64,000 nt of DNA from CAZMGV01 sp964621525 [NCBI: uncultured bacterium] (lineage in GTDB: Bacteria; JAGRBM01): assembly GCA_964621525.1 (NCBI GenBank), contig CAZUMS010000004.1:106730-170729 (forward strand), given 5' to 3'. The notes below the pieces were generated by a model that saw only the letters and a list, made by a program, of their open reading frames with translations, had not been told where the DNA came from and did no database searches. Below are positions 44,734-52,936 of the stretch, piece after piece. The position numbers were made by a program, and so were the translations under genes. Each line of letters opens with the position of its first letter. Position 1 is the stretch's first letter.

Positions 44734-47700
44734 CTATCCGCTCACAAATTCATAGCAGATCAGTTTAAGGTCTTCTCGTTTCAGCTCAACCCTGGACTTT
44801 GAAAGCGGTAACTGCTGTTTAAAATCGTTCGCCGCAGTCCCTTTTGCCAGATCTTCGACAGCAACAACCAGCTCTTCAAGTTTTTTGGTGGACTGATAAC
44901 CCTTAAAAATATTCTGTAGAGCTTTCTGCGAAATGCGGCGCATGGGCAATTGTACAAACCGGATCAGCTCCAGCAACCTTTTTCGTTCCAACTTGGGATT
45001 TTGCAGATTCGATTGGAGCACTGTAGCAATTGTCGTCTGGATGGGATCAACAGACTTGGGAGCAACTTCCAAGGACTGCTGGCTCTGGAACGAATCCAGA
45101 ATTTCTTTAATCGCCTGCTCCTGGATCTGGAATACCTCAGCGCGAAGCTCCGGATCGATGACCCGCTGCGTATCGGGGGCGCAGGCAATCAATCCTCCAA
45201 TCGTGAAACGGTTATCGACCACTCTCTGATTTTTCAGGTCAACATACTTCCAGAAATGACGCCGGCCACCGCCGGGCAGATCGGCCCGGAAATAGAAAAA
45301 TATGCCCTTCTCTTTCGCGCGAACCAGCCCAGAATGGATACCGTCTGGAAGCGCGTCGATGACTTCCTGCCCGCCATTACCCAGAACCGTTTTCAACTGC
45401 TGTAACAGGAACTCGTTGCTGACTAGTTCGGCGAACTGTTCCTGCTCAGCGATAACGCTGCCATCCTCATCGCGGATACGCTTCAGCGTGTTGAAGTTCT
45501 TGGGATGTACCGCTTCGCCCAGGATACTGGCGTCTAAAAGACCAAGACCGTCGATGTAACCTATCTTCTCCGCAAGACTCTCCACCAGCTTGAGGAGCCG
45601 TTCCAGTCCTGCATCGGGGAACATGTTATAGATCCAAAGGGCTTCGAAATCGCTACCGATACGATCAATGCGGCCGGCACGCTGCACCATCCGGGTCGGA
45701 TTCCAGTGAAGATCGTAATTCAGGAGGTATCCGCAATCCTGGAGGTTTTGCCCCTCTGAAAGAACGTCCGTTGATATTAAGACGTCGATTTCGCGGTCGC
45801 TACCGGCAAGATCCGGCCGCTGATTCGCCTTCGGGGCAAACTCCTGCACGATTCTTTGCCGGCCTTTAGCATCTTCCCCACTGTCCATTCGCCGGATATT
45901 TGGATCACCGATGGATTTCTTGAAGGAAACCGCATCTGGATTTTCGGGATGCCCCAACTGCCTGTATAGGTAACGGGCAGTGTCACGGTAGTAGCTGAAG
46001 ATGAGGACCTTCTTGCCGTTCAGGTCACCAGCTAGAAGACTCTTGAGCCGCTGCAACTTCAGATCGTCGTCTGGCTCAATATCCTTAACCTTTTCCCAAA
46101 GGCTCGTGAGAATCTTGCGGTCATGTTCGAGCGCGCTGTGGAGCTTGCGCAGCTCAAACGCGGACGGGTCCATCGTAACCATTGACGCCAGGATTCTTTT
46201 CGCATCCTCATTGCCGTCAAGTTCATCGGCCAGCGATGCAGGAGTTCCATCGTCTTCTTCATCCTCGCGGACGAGATACCGAAGGGCCTTGTGGAAGTCC
46301 GCGCTCTTGAGAATCTTGCCGCCCAGGGCATACGTCTCGAACGTCTGCAGGAACTGAAGGGCTCGCTTAACGCTGATGCGGAAGGCCTCGATGCTCGACT
46401 CAAAACGCTTGAGATAACGGCTCTTGAAAATTCCGACGAGCGCTTCCTCGCGTCCCATTTCCATCTCGTCGATTCTCTCGCCGGCCTTCTTGTAGGACTC
46501 AAGATTGTAGGGAGCCAGCTTCAGGCTTTCGATGCCGGACACGACCTGCTCGTATATGCCCGCGTATGTTCCTTCGAGATCGTACTGAACTGTTTTCAGC
46601 TTGCGCTCCGGGAAATGGACCTTCTTACCCCGGATCATCGCCTCCGGGTACGCCTTCTGAATGTATTGCCGGGTCCTGCGGATGACGACTTCTTCGAGAA
46701 GGTTGTACAGCGCCATCGCGTTTCCGCCGTTCCGGGAATCCCGGCGCGCCTGGATAAAATACTTATGCAGATTGCCGATCCCGCACCCGGCAAAATAGCT
46801 CGCATCGCCGCCCGTGATCAGGTTTAGCTGGTGGTAGAGATCAAGGAGATCGTTGTTGACCGGAGTCGCCGACAGGAGCACGACTTTCTTCCGGGAACCC
46901 ATTTTTCCCCGGCCACCGTTCGCCTGGAGAATCCGCTCGATGGCTTCATATCGCTGGGAGTTGGGGTTACGGAAGTTATGGCATTCGTCGACCAGGACGA
47001 AATCAGCGTCGCCGACCGAATCCACATCGAAATCAAGCCGGCCCAGCTCCTCCTGGGAAAGAACCGTCGCGGCGATCGTCGAATATTTGAGTTCGAACTC
47101 CCACATCTCCCGGAGAGCCGCCGGGCAGATGACCAGAGCCTTCTGCCGTAAATGATATGCGTGTTCCTCAAGAAGCTTTTTGCCGATCCAGGTTTTTCCG
47201 AGTCCGACCGAATCGGCGATCATCACGCCGTCGTAGGTAGCCAGAATACGGCGCGCCTTCTTCACCGCATCTTCCTGGAACTCCGCCAGCTCGACAATCG
47301 AACGGGTCGCCGTCGGTGTTTCGTCCTTCAGGTCGTCCCGGAAATACTCAAAAAGCGCCTTCAGGTAGACCTGGTATGGCGTGTATTCCTTTTCGCCGAA
47401 CTTCGAGGCGTCCAGCAGTTCGATCAGCTCGTTCTTGAAGTCCTTGGATAGATTCCATTGCCGCTCGAACCACTGCTCCAGCTCGATGATGGCCCGTGCG
47501 CCGACCTCACTCTTCAGCAGCTGCTGGTTTGCCGAAGTGATTCTTTCGTTGGGCTTTGTCTCTGTCACCCATTTCACGGCATCGCGGGCTTCCGGATCGT
47601 CGATCTCCGCCGGATCAAGCAGGACCTTGTGGACCAGATTCAATTCGCGGTTGGAAGTGAGTCCGGGTGCAGTGAAGTTTGACGACCCGACGATGGCCAC

Positions 47701-48132
47701 CATCGGCCGAAACCGGTCAAACAGTTTCCCCTGGGGAGCGTCGGAATAGAAAAGCCATGCCTTGGCGTGAAGGAATCCGTCGTCGTGAAGCCGGACCTGG
47801 ACGGTATTCCGCCGGAGGTAGCCGATCAGTTCTTCGATCAGGAGTAGCGTCTTTTCGTCGAACGGGAGTGTCTCCAGATCCTTACGAATTAACCGGCCCA
47901 GCTCCTGTGCACCGGGTTTCAAGCCCAGTTGGTCGCCGGAAAGGGGTTCCGCGCCAAGGAGCAGCCGGAAGCTTCCCAGTTCCTTCAACCCCTCCCGGAT
48001 CAGCCCAAACCCCGTCGCCGTGAAGTAGGCCGTCGCCACATCCAGCGAACGCTGGCGGTGGTGCTTCAGCACCTCCTCCAGCACGTTTTTCAGAACGTGG
48101 GTCTGGTTATCGATGACATAGGGGAGCTTCAT
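44734..48132 (-). CDS. PLD-nuclease-SNF2/DEAD helicase fusion
   Basis: A 1132-residue protein. Residues about 1-230 form a phospholipase-D-like domain with the HxK element HAKAWLF (near 122) and SSNFTAPGL (near 150). A superfamily 2 helicase follows: Walker A DSVGLGKTWIGKK (about 307), DECHNFRN (about 382), LLSATPVNN, and the C-terminal motifs STDVLSEGQNLQ and NYDLHWNPTRMVQRAGRIDRIG (about 810). This HepA-like architecture with an N-terminal PLD occurs in DNA-defence loci. The combined nuclease-translocase may degrade or scan DNA. It shares a 4-bp overlap with a HEPN-like gene upstream and lies 11 nt before the RAMA gene. Confidence 0.85.
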   Translation of the reverse strand: MKLPYVIDNQTHVLKNVLEEVLKHHRQRSLDVATAYFTATGFGLIREGLKELGSFRLLLGAEPLSGDQLGLKPGAQELGRLIRKDLETLPFDEKTLLLIEELIGYLRRNTVQVRLHDDGFLHAKAWLFYSDAPQGKLFDRFRPMVAIVGSSNFTAPGLTSNRELNLVHKVLLDPAEIDDPEARDAVKWVTETKPNERITSANQQLLKSEVGARAIIELEQWFERQWNLSKDFKNELIELLDASKFGEKEYTPYQVYLKALFEYFRDDLKDETPTATRSIVELAEFQEDAVKKARRILATYDGVMIADSVGLGKTWIGKKLLEEHAYHLRQKALVICPAALREMWEFELKYSTIAATVLSQEELGRLDFDVDSVGDADFVLVDECHNFRNPNSQRYEAIERILQANGGRGKMGSRKKVVLLSATPVNNDLLDLYHQLNLITGGDASYFAGCGIGNLHKYFIQARRDSRNGGNAMALYNLLEEVVIRRTRQYIQKAYPEAMIRGKKVHFPERKLKTVQYDLEGTYAGIYEQVVSGIESLKLAPYNLESYKKAGERIDEMEMGREEALVGIFKSRYLKRFESSIEAFRISVKRALQFLQTFETYALGGKILKSADFHKALRYLVREDEEDDGTPASLADELDGNEDAKRILASMVTMDPSAFELRKLHSALEHDRKILTSLWEKVKDIEPDDDLKLQRLKSLLAGDLNGKKVLIFSYYRDTARYLYRQLGHPENPDAVSFKKSIGDPNIRRMDSGEDAKGRQRIVQEFAPKANQRPDLAGSDREIDVLISTDVLSEGQNLQDCGYLLNYDLHWNPTRMVQRAGRIDRIGSDFEALWIYNMFPDAGLERLLKLVESLAEKIGYIDGLGLLDASILGEAVHPKNFNTLKRIRDEDGSVIAEQEQFAELVSNEFLLQQLKTVLGNGGQEVIDALPDGIHSGLVRAKEKGIFFYFRADLPGGGRRHFWKYVDLKNQRVVDNRFTIGGLIACAPDTQRVIDPELRAEVFQIQEQAIKEILDSFQSQQSLEVAPKSVDPIQTTIATVLQSNLQNPKLERKRLLELIRFVQLPMRRISQKALQNIFKGYQSTKKLEELVVAVEDLAKGTAANDFKQQLPLSKSRVELKREDLKLICYEFVSG

Positions 48133-48974
48133 GTCCCGGCCAGCTTAGCCCACTTCCTCACGTCGCGGACAAGGACGGCGAGGTCTGGGAACAGGACTAG
48201 CGATTCGTACACGTCCTGTTCTGTGGTTGTGCCCAACGGGTTCGGATGGCCGGCATCGTTGCGCGACAACCGAATAGTCTCGGTGAACGCCGTCCACTTA
48301 CCGTCGAGCAGTCTCGTCTCCAGACGGTCATCGTATTGCTTAAGTGCGGGTCTCTGGCTCTGGAAGATCGTCATCAGCTCACGAAGCACCAGCTTGATAG
48401 ATATCCCTTTAAGGGCTGCTTTGAGCTTGTCGGATCCGAGCTTGCCGTCAGCGATTTCCTCGGCAAGCCGCAGGATCAGGCTTTCGGCGGCGACACCGAT
48501 CATGACGGCGGCGGCACGATGGCGGCAGGAAGTGAAGGACCAAGCGGCTTCCTCGGCGTAGGACAGTTCGGCTTCGTCCAGTTCGCCAATCGATTTTAGG
48601 TGGGCGAGGTAGCCGTTCGGGTTCCGGGGATCCCGGTCATAGGCTTCGAGGGATTTCTTCCCTTGGTCGGTGACGTAGAAATGTGGGGTATCGCTATTGC
48701 TGGATACTTCAAGATTCCCCCACGCCAGCACGCCGGACCGAAACAGCTCATTGAGAAAATCGGACGCTTCCCTTCGGTAAAGATCGATTTTAGGCGTCAC
48801 TCCACCCGATTTTTTGAGCAACTCCTCCCATGTGTTACCGACTCCAGTGCGATTAAATATCTCGGAGAACCCACGAAAGCTTTCATTCCGGCGCGTCCTT
48901 GTCTTAAGAAGGGCGATTACGGTCTGCCTAACGGTGTTTATATCCTTGGAACTATCGGCCTGATCAGCAGACAT
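48129..48974 (-). CDS. Winged-helix plus HEPN-like protein, coupled to the PLD helicase
   Basis: A 281-residue protein. The N-terminal part (SKDINTVRQTVIALLKTRTRR...) and the region YVTDQGKKSLEAYDRDP fit a winged-helix or DUF-type DNA-binding fold. The C-terminal half (HRAAAVMIGVAAESLILRLAEE, IRLSRNDAGHPNPLG near 241) has the R.....H-like spacing of HEPN ribonuclease motifs, RNDAGH. Its stop overlaps the PLD-helicase start by four bases, so the two are coupled. This suggests an RNase effector controlled by or assisting the helicase. The family is not certain. Confidence 0.6.
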   Translation of the reverse strand: MSADQADSSKDINTVRQTVIALLKTRTRRNESFRGFSEIFNRTGVGNTWEELLKKSGGVTPKIDLYRREASDFLNELFRSGVLAWGNLEVSSNSDTPHFYVTDQGKKSLEAYDRDPRNPNGYLAHLKSIGELDEAELSYAEEAAWSFTSCRHRAAAVMIGVAAESLILRLAEEIADGKLGSDKLKAALKGISIKLVLRELMTIFQSQRPALKQYDDRLETRLLDGKWTAFTETIRLSRNDAGHPNPLGTTTEQDVYESLVLFPDLAVLVRDVRKWAKLAGT

Positions 48975-49065
48975 CCTTTTCTACCTCAGACTCTTTTGGG
49001 GATCGTTACTCAAACAAAAGCATTCCTGGCCATCCGAAACGGCCTGTCATTGACCACGGCCGGCA

Positions 49066-49272
49066 CTACTTCGGGCGGCGGTTGTAAGGGCTCTGGTTTG
49101 TCGGCTTGAGCGAAAGGCCCATCTCGCTGGCTTTGCTCTGCACAGCGTCAGCCGAGCGGCCGAGCTTCAGGCCCATCACCCTCGTTGGCGTATTCTGGGC
49201 GGCAAGAGCCATGAGTTTGGAAATATCGCTGGTACCCCAGCTTTTCCCGCTATTTGGAGGACGTTTAGGCAT
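49066..49272 (-). CDS. Small SANT/Myb-like protein
   Basis: A 68-residue protein: SWGTSDISKLMALAAQNTPTRVMGLKLGRSADAVQSKASEMGLSLKPTNQSPYNRR. The tryptophan-starting, tri-helical pattern with AVxSKASE is a widespread short SANT-like protein of unknown function. It has AAAGGAG upstream of its ATG. It lies 91 nt upstream of the HEPN-like gene on the same strand and may share a transcript with it. Confidence 0.6.
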   Translation of the reverse strand: MPKRPPNSGKSWGTSDISKLMALAAQNTPTRVMGLKLGRSADAVQSKASEMGLSLKPTNQSPYNRRPK

Positions 49273-49385
49273 CTCGGAACTCCTTTGGAGTGTTCCAAGC
49301 CCATCACCACTTATATAATTATGAGCTGCCCGCGATATGGGGTCAATCGAAACTCGTACGATTACTCGAATAGCAGGGCACGTGC

Positions 49386-50174
49386 CTAGCTTGCGCTTCC
49401 GGCTTGAATCGCTTCTTTCACGTATTTTTCAATCCTGGGCCGGTTAGCTCCAAGGCTGGAAAACTGCTTTTCGCAGACATCACTGAACCGGGCCAGCACT
49501 TTGCGATTTATGTCCTCTTGTTCCGCGAAAATTCCGACCGACCGGTTTACCACCCCCCACTTCTCGAACTGGAGCAGGGAAATCGTCGCATCTCGGGCGC
49601 GGTCATCGTTCTGAACCGCATAGATAAACAGCGGCTGAGCCATCCCGTTGATTCTACAATCGACGGGGTACATCCCTTGCGGGTCGTGATCGGGATGATG
49701 CCAGTCAAACGCAATCCGTTCCCGGGGCACGGCGCTGCCAAGCAGACTCCGGAAATCCTCCATAAACGTCGAAACCACGCGCTCTCTGGACAGGAATGAG
49801 ACGTCAGTAACCTTCAGCAAGGCCTGAGCAAATGAATACAGTGCGTCCCCGTAACGCTCCTCACGGATCGGAAGGAGTAATTCCCCGTTACGGTCTTCCA
49901 CCCGAAAACTGCTGAGGGCGCTTGAAATGACCCGCTGCCTTGTTCCGCTCTGGAGATCCTTTTCATCCAGGTCGTACGTGAGGTGCATGAAGGTATGGCC
50001 TTCATCCGTCAATGCCCAGCCGCCGTTACTCTTCTTAAGCACGATGGAAAGATGGTCGCCATCATCAAACAGGAACGGAGTAAAAACGCGGAAACGGTTC
50101 TCTCCCTCGGAAGCGAGGCGTACCTTCGCGCCCACTTTCTCACGGAACTCCCGCTGAATCGCCGCCGTGTCCAT
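49386..50174 (-). CDS. DUF1828/DUF1829 protein
   Basis: A 262-residue protein with the DUF1828 pattern at 20-110 (RVFTPFLFDDGDHLSIVLKKSNGGWALTDEGHTFMHL) and a DUF1829 part (CRINGMAQPLFIYAVQNDDRARDATISLLQFEKWGV). ATG 50174 overlaps the stop of the preceding gene by one base (TGATG). DUF1828 proteins are common in accessory regions and may be nuclease-like sensors; no function is established. It is the last gene of a four-gene run (cyclase, DUF6978-like, this one) on the minus strand. Confidence 0.65.
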   Translation of the reverse strand: MDTAAIQREFREKVGAKVRLASEGENRFRVFTPFLFDDGDHLSIVLKKSNGGWALTDEGHTFMHLTYDLDEKDLQSGTRQRVISSALSSFRVEDRNGELLLPIREERYGDALYSFAQALLKVTDVSFLSRERVVSTFMEDFRSLLGSAVPRERIAFDWHHPDHDPQGMYPVDCRINGMAQPLFIYAVQNDDRARDATISLLQFEKWGVVNRSVGIFAEQEDINRKVLARFSDVCEKQFSSLGANRPRIEKYVKEAIQAGSAS

Positions 50175-50659
50175 CACTGATCTCCGCCAAACAGTGTACC
50201 CTGTGCATCGACAGGAAGCACGAAACCGCAATCATCAATCAGGCACCGGATAGCTCCATTGAAATCCGAAAAGCGTTCCGTTTGCTCGGCAAATGTATCC
50301 TCTCTATTGCCGGCAAGCTGATAGCGTTCGGTTGCCGTGTGAATATGGAAATCGTAGAACGTCTCATCTTCCAGATGGTTCGTATGCTCATGGCTTTTGC
50401 CATTATAGCGGCGCAACCTGAACGCGGTGTTACTCCCCGCCGGAAATACGGCCAAGATGACCGAAAAGTCGATCGAGTTGATGTCGCCCTGCCTCAAGAT
50501 CACGAGAAACCGGCTACCGTGGTCGCCTGTCAGTTCAAGTTCTCGTTCCTTATGGCCGCGTTTCTGGCGCAATTGGGACTTTGCCCGATGATTATCCGGC
50601 ATTCGTTTAGGTTCCGTCAGCAGAACCTCGATTTCAGTATCGGAGTATCTCGCACCCAT
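50174..50659 (-). CDS. Partner of the DUF1828 protein (DUF6978-like)
   Basis: A 161-residue protein: basic N-terminal part (VLLTEPKRMPDNHRAKSQLRQKRGHKERELEL), then a beta-rich part (HGSRFLVILRQGDINSIDFSVILAVF, FRLRRYNGKSHEHTN, ETFYDFHIHTATERYQ). This pattern resembles small proteins that often accompany DUF1828 genes; the DUF6978 name is a recollection. It is translationally coupled to the DUF1828 gene and lies 25 nt downstream of the cyclase. A toxin-antitoxin or sensor pair is possible. Confidence 0.5.
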   Translation of the reverse strand: MGARYSDTEIEVLLTEPKRMPDNHRAKSQLRQKRGHKERELELTGDHGSRFLVILRQGDINSIDFSVILAVFPAGSNTAFRLRRYNGKSHEHTNHLEDETFYDFHIHTATERYQLAGNREDTFAEQTERFSDFNGAIRCLIDDCGFVLPVDAQGTLFGGDQ

Positions 50660-50684
50660 TGCTCAATATATCCCCATAATTCGA

Positions 50685-51506
50685 CTATCCCGGCTCAGGG
50701 AAATCGTCCTCGCCGTCTCTCAGCAATCGTCGAAATTTATGATGTTTCCCATGTTTATCCTGCTTTGAACGCTGTATACCCAATTTGCCACCTAGAACTA
50801 TGGAATGCTTACTGCCTTCCTCACTGATATAAATGCAATTGACATCACCAGGCGGAATGAGTCCACATATCCGGCCGACGTCATTCATCCCGTTGCCCAA
50901 ATAGTTCCATCTCTCTGACAGATCGAGAATATAATCAGCTTCACCAACATGAACCGCAAAACGCGTTTCAATCGGTAATGGAGAGACTTTTTCTTCGTTA
51001 TACTCCTGGATACGCGACAAGATGAACTCAGCTATATCAAGAGTATTCGGAATAAACTCGGGCTTGATAATGACGTAACACCCGTCTCCCGTTGGCACAA
51101 ATCCGTCGATGGCGTCTTTGATATGAAATTCGTCGCTTGTCACTCCGGAAAGCAATAGATCCTGAAAACGGTAGATCACCGCAATCTGGTGCTCTTGGGA
51201 ACGTTTGCTGTATTCGACAATGTCGATAAGAATAAACCCGAATTGCCGATCGGCCCGACGGTAACGCTCATCACAGTTTTGGAAAAATGCATTCGACTCT
51301 GGACTCAACGACACCCGAACATTCCAAGCCAACAACTCGTCTTCCCCATCGAAACTTTCATTGCCTATCAGCGACGCAATCCACGCGTCGCCGTCCGGCT
51401 GTTCCGGCCATTCGTGCACTTTGGCGCCGCATCGAAGGAAATGACGGAATTCGTCGAAGGAATGATTTCCCTTTTTGTCCGGCATACTTCCCTCAGTGTC
51501 TCTCAA
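50685..51506 (-). CDS. Class III nucleotide cyclase-like protein (Pycsar PycC-like)
   Basis: A 273-residue soluble protein. Its central domain carries class III cyclase marks: FGFILIDIVEYSKRS (first metal Asp near 95), FVPTGDGCYVII (second Asp in GDG near 138), then ETRFAVHVGEADYI and the YLGNGMNDVGRICGL segment, where N-xxx-R (about 207 and 211) corresponds to the transition-state Asn/Arg of cyclases. The N-terminal 80 residues (SFDEFRHFLRCGAKVHEWPEQP) are unassigned. Stand-alone class III cyclases of this size act as PycC in Pycsar anti-phage signalling, making cCMP or cUMP. Here the adjacent gene is a HEPN protein rather than a known PycTM or PycTIR effector. The cyclase product is inferred. 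Confidence 0.65.
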   Translation of the reverse strand: MRDTEGSMPDKKGNHSFDEFRHFLRCGAKVHEWPEQPDGDAWIASLIGNESFDGEDELLAWNVRVSLSPESNAFFQNCDERYRRADRQFGFILIDIVEYSKRSQEHQIAVIYRFQDLLLSGVTSDEFHIKDAIDGFVPTGDGCYVIIKPEFIPNTLDIAEFILSRIQEYNEEKVSPLPIETRFAVHVGEADYILDLSERWNYLGNGMNDVGRICGLIPPGDVNCIYISEEGSKHSIVLGGKLGIQRSKQDKHGKHHKFRRLLRDGEDDFPEPG

Positions 51507-51543
51507 AAGACCATGCGTTACATGCCCTCAGCCGGCAAGAAGG

Positions 51544-52236
51544 CTACTCTTCGTCCTTTTCCCAGAGCGGCTTCCCTGTTACTTCCTTCATCACTGCATT
51601 CACCCTCCCGCCTGTTTTCCCGACTAGGCGAGTTATGTGATTCAGGTAGTCAGTGACCGCAGACTTTTTCAATATGCCCGCTCCGCCACCGCGGTGCGCG
51701 ATTTCTCCACGCAACGAAATATAACCGTCCAGCTTTTCGCGGGCCTGGATAGACGACATCTTTTCCCATCGCCACGCGGTCGTTATGTCTTCGATACCGA
51801 GAGCATCGGAAAAGAACTTTCCTACCGGCTCAGATTTCGGAGTCTTAAAATCCCAATTGCGGTCGTCAGTTAACTTCTCTAGCCGTGCTTTTAGGTAATC
51901 CTTCCAACCGTCATTGGCCAGCTTCCACATCTCCAACTCGTTCTTTTCCTCGTTAACCGATCGAGCAATCCCCTTTCTCAATTCTTTAGGGAGCGCAGCC
52001 GTGTCGCTAACATTGGCAACGAGGTGCTCTAATGCCTCTGCTGCTAAATCCTCACAGTAGGCTTCCCAGAATGCCGTGATAAGAACGATTGATGATTTAT
52101 TCAAGACCTCCAGACGCGCCTCTCTCTTCCCGCGTTTGTCACCGCCTTTATCTGTATGGAATTCCATAAGAGTAGATATGTCTTTACAGTTCTGTTTAAA
52201 TGCTTTTCGCGCATTACTTCCCATATTATCATCCAA
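51544..52236 (-). CDS. HEPN-domain (RiboL-PSP/MAE_28990-like) protein
   Basis: A 230-residue soluble helical protein. The signature is LRGEIAHRG (RxxxxH near 174-179), and NKSSIVLITAFWEAYCEDLAAEALEHL near 50-75 is the typical first core helix of the RiboL-PSP-HEPN/MAE_28990 class. HEPN proteins are ribonuclease toxins or tethers in defence and toxin-antitoxin systems. It lies 37 nt upstream of the cyclase in the same direction, and may be the effector or partner of the cyclase's product. No ligand-binding domain is visible. Confidence 0.7.
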   Translation of the reverse strand: MDDNMGSNARKAFKQNCKDISTLMEFHTDKGGDKRGKREARLEVLNKSSIVLITAFWEAYCEDLAAEALEHLVANVSDTAALPKELRKGIARSVNEEKNELEMWKLANDGWKDYLKARLEKLTDDRNWDFKTPKSEPVGKFFSDALGIEDITTAWRWEKMSSIQAREKLDGYISLRGEIAHRGGGAGILKKSAVTDYLNHITRLVGKTGGRVNAVMKEVTGKPLWEKDEE

Positions 52237-52240
52237 TATT

Positions 52241-52262
52241 TTCTTCGGACCCCGAAGGACCG
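52241..52262. repeat. 22-bp direct repeat, copy 1, downstream of the GIY-YIG gene
   Basis: It matches 52829-52850 at 19 of 22 positions. Each copy has a TTCTTCGGA start and an internal CCCG.AGGA core. Together the pair brackets the GIY-YIG gene; this copy also overlaps the start region of the HEPN gene. Confidence 0.5.
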
Positions 52263-52266
52263 AAGG

Positions 52267-52785
52267 TCAATGCGTCTCAAAATGATTCCATTCCTTCGTG
52301 TCATATTGCATCGCTGCGTACACCTCGAAGAGATATCGGGTCACAGCGTCCGAAATCTCAATAAACGCAACCTTACAGCGTTTTAGACGATCTTGAGCTT
52401 TGTCAAAGGCTTCAAGGAAATCTGGATCTTCCATGTGATCGCTGCGTTTCTTCCCAGTCCCAGCGGCCACTTCAGCCATCATGTAGGCAAGACTTGCGTC
52501 AAAATGCGTTCCGCCCGTCAAATGTTGTCGCAATCGCTGAATTACATTGCGGGAGATTCCAACATATAGCGGCTTGCCTTCCTCGACGAAAATATACAAA
52601 CCGGGAATATCTTTTGGCATGTTAAGACGTTTTAGAATTGTCTTTACACCATGTCCGACAATGGCAAAATCGCTCGCGTTATGCGCCGACCGCATTAATC
52701 CGTCAAGCGTCTGCTTCAATATCGGAAGTTCCGTAGCGCTCAGCTGCTGAAAAGTATGTAGACAATTATCGATTGCCATTTTCAT
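52267..52785 (-). CDS. GIY-YIG nuclease-like protein
   Basis: A 172-residue protein with the GIY-YIG motif PGLYIFVEEGKPLYVGISRNVIQRLRQHL (about 60-90); the conserved Arg of YVGISRNVIQRLRQH is present. The flanks are helical (TELPILKQTLDGLMRSAHNAS, YMMAEVAAGTGKKRSDHMED). GIY-YIG domains occur in homing endonucleases, UvrC-like proteins and phage-type nucleases. It is flanked by 22-bp direct repeats and lies between the HEPN gene and the big methyltransferase, both on the same strand. The start MKMAIDN has no strong ribosome site. Confidence 0.7.
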   Translation of the reverse strand: MKMAIDNCLHTFQQLSATELPILKQTLDGLMRSAHNASDFAIVGHGVKTILKRLNMPKDIPGLYIFVEEGKPLYVGISRNVIQRLRQHLTGGTHFDASLAYMMAEVAAGTGKKRSDHMEDPDFLEAFDKAQDRLKRCKVAFIEISDAVTRYLFEVYAAMQYDTKEWNHFETH

Positions 52786-52828
52786 AATCCTTCGATTTGC
52801 AGGCGAATTTCCTCACCACCCCACAACC

Positions 52829-52850
52829 TTCTTCGGATCCCGGAGGATCG
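52829..52850. repeat. 22-bp direct repeat, copy 2, upstream of the GIY-YIG gene
   Basis: It is the partner of 52241-52262 (19 of 22 identical). On the minus strand it lies in a short frame reading MGIGIYPILRDPKKVVGW before a stop at about 52817, which looks like the tail of a lost gene. The rest of 52786-52936 holds nothing recognisable. Confidence 0.5.
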
Positions 52851-52936
52851 GGTAAATGCCTATTCCCATCTCGGTTTTCCCCCTATTTGAATCAAACGAT
52901 CCTCAAATTATCTGTGTAACAAAAGTTATTTTCGGC

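Noticed and set aside
50685-52236. Definite Pycsar system call
   Set aside because: The cyclase fits PycC, but no gene with a cyclic-nucleotide-binding plus membrane or TIR effector is adjacent; kept as a finding instead.
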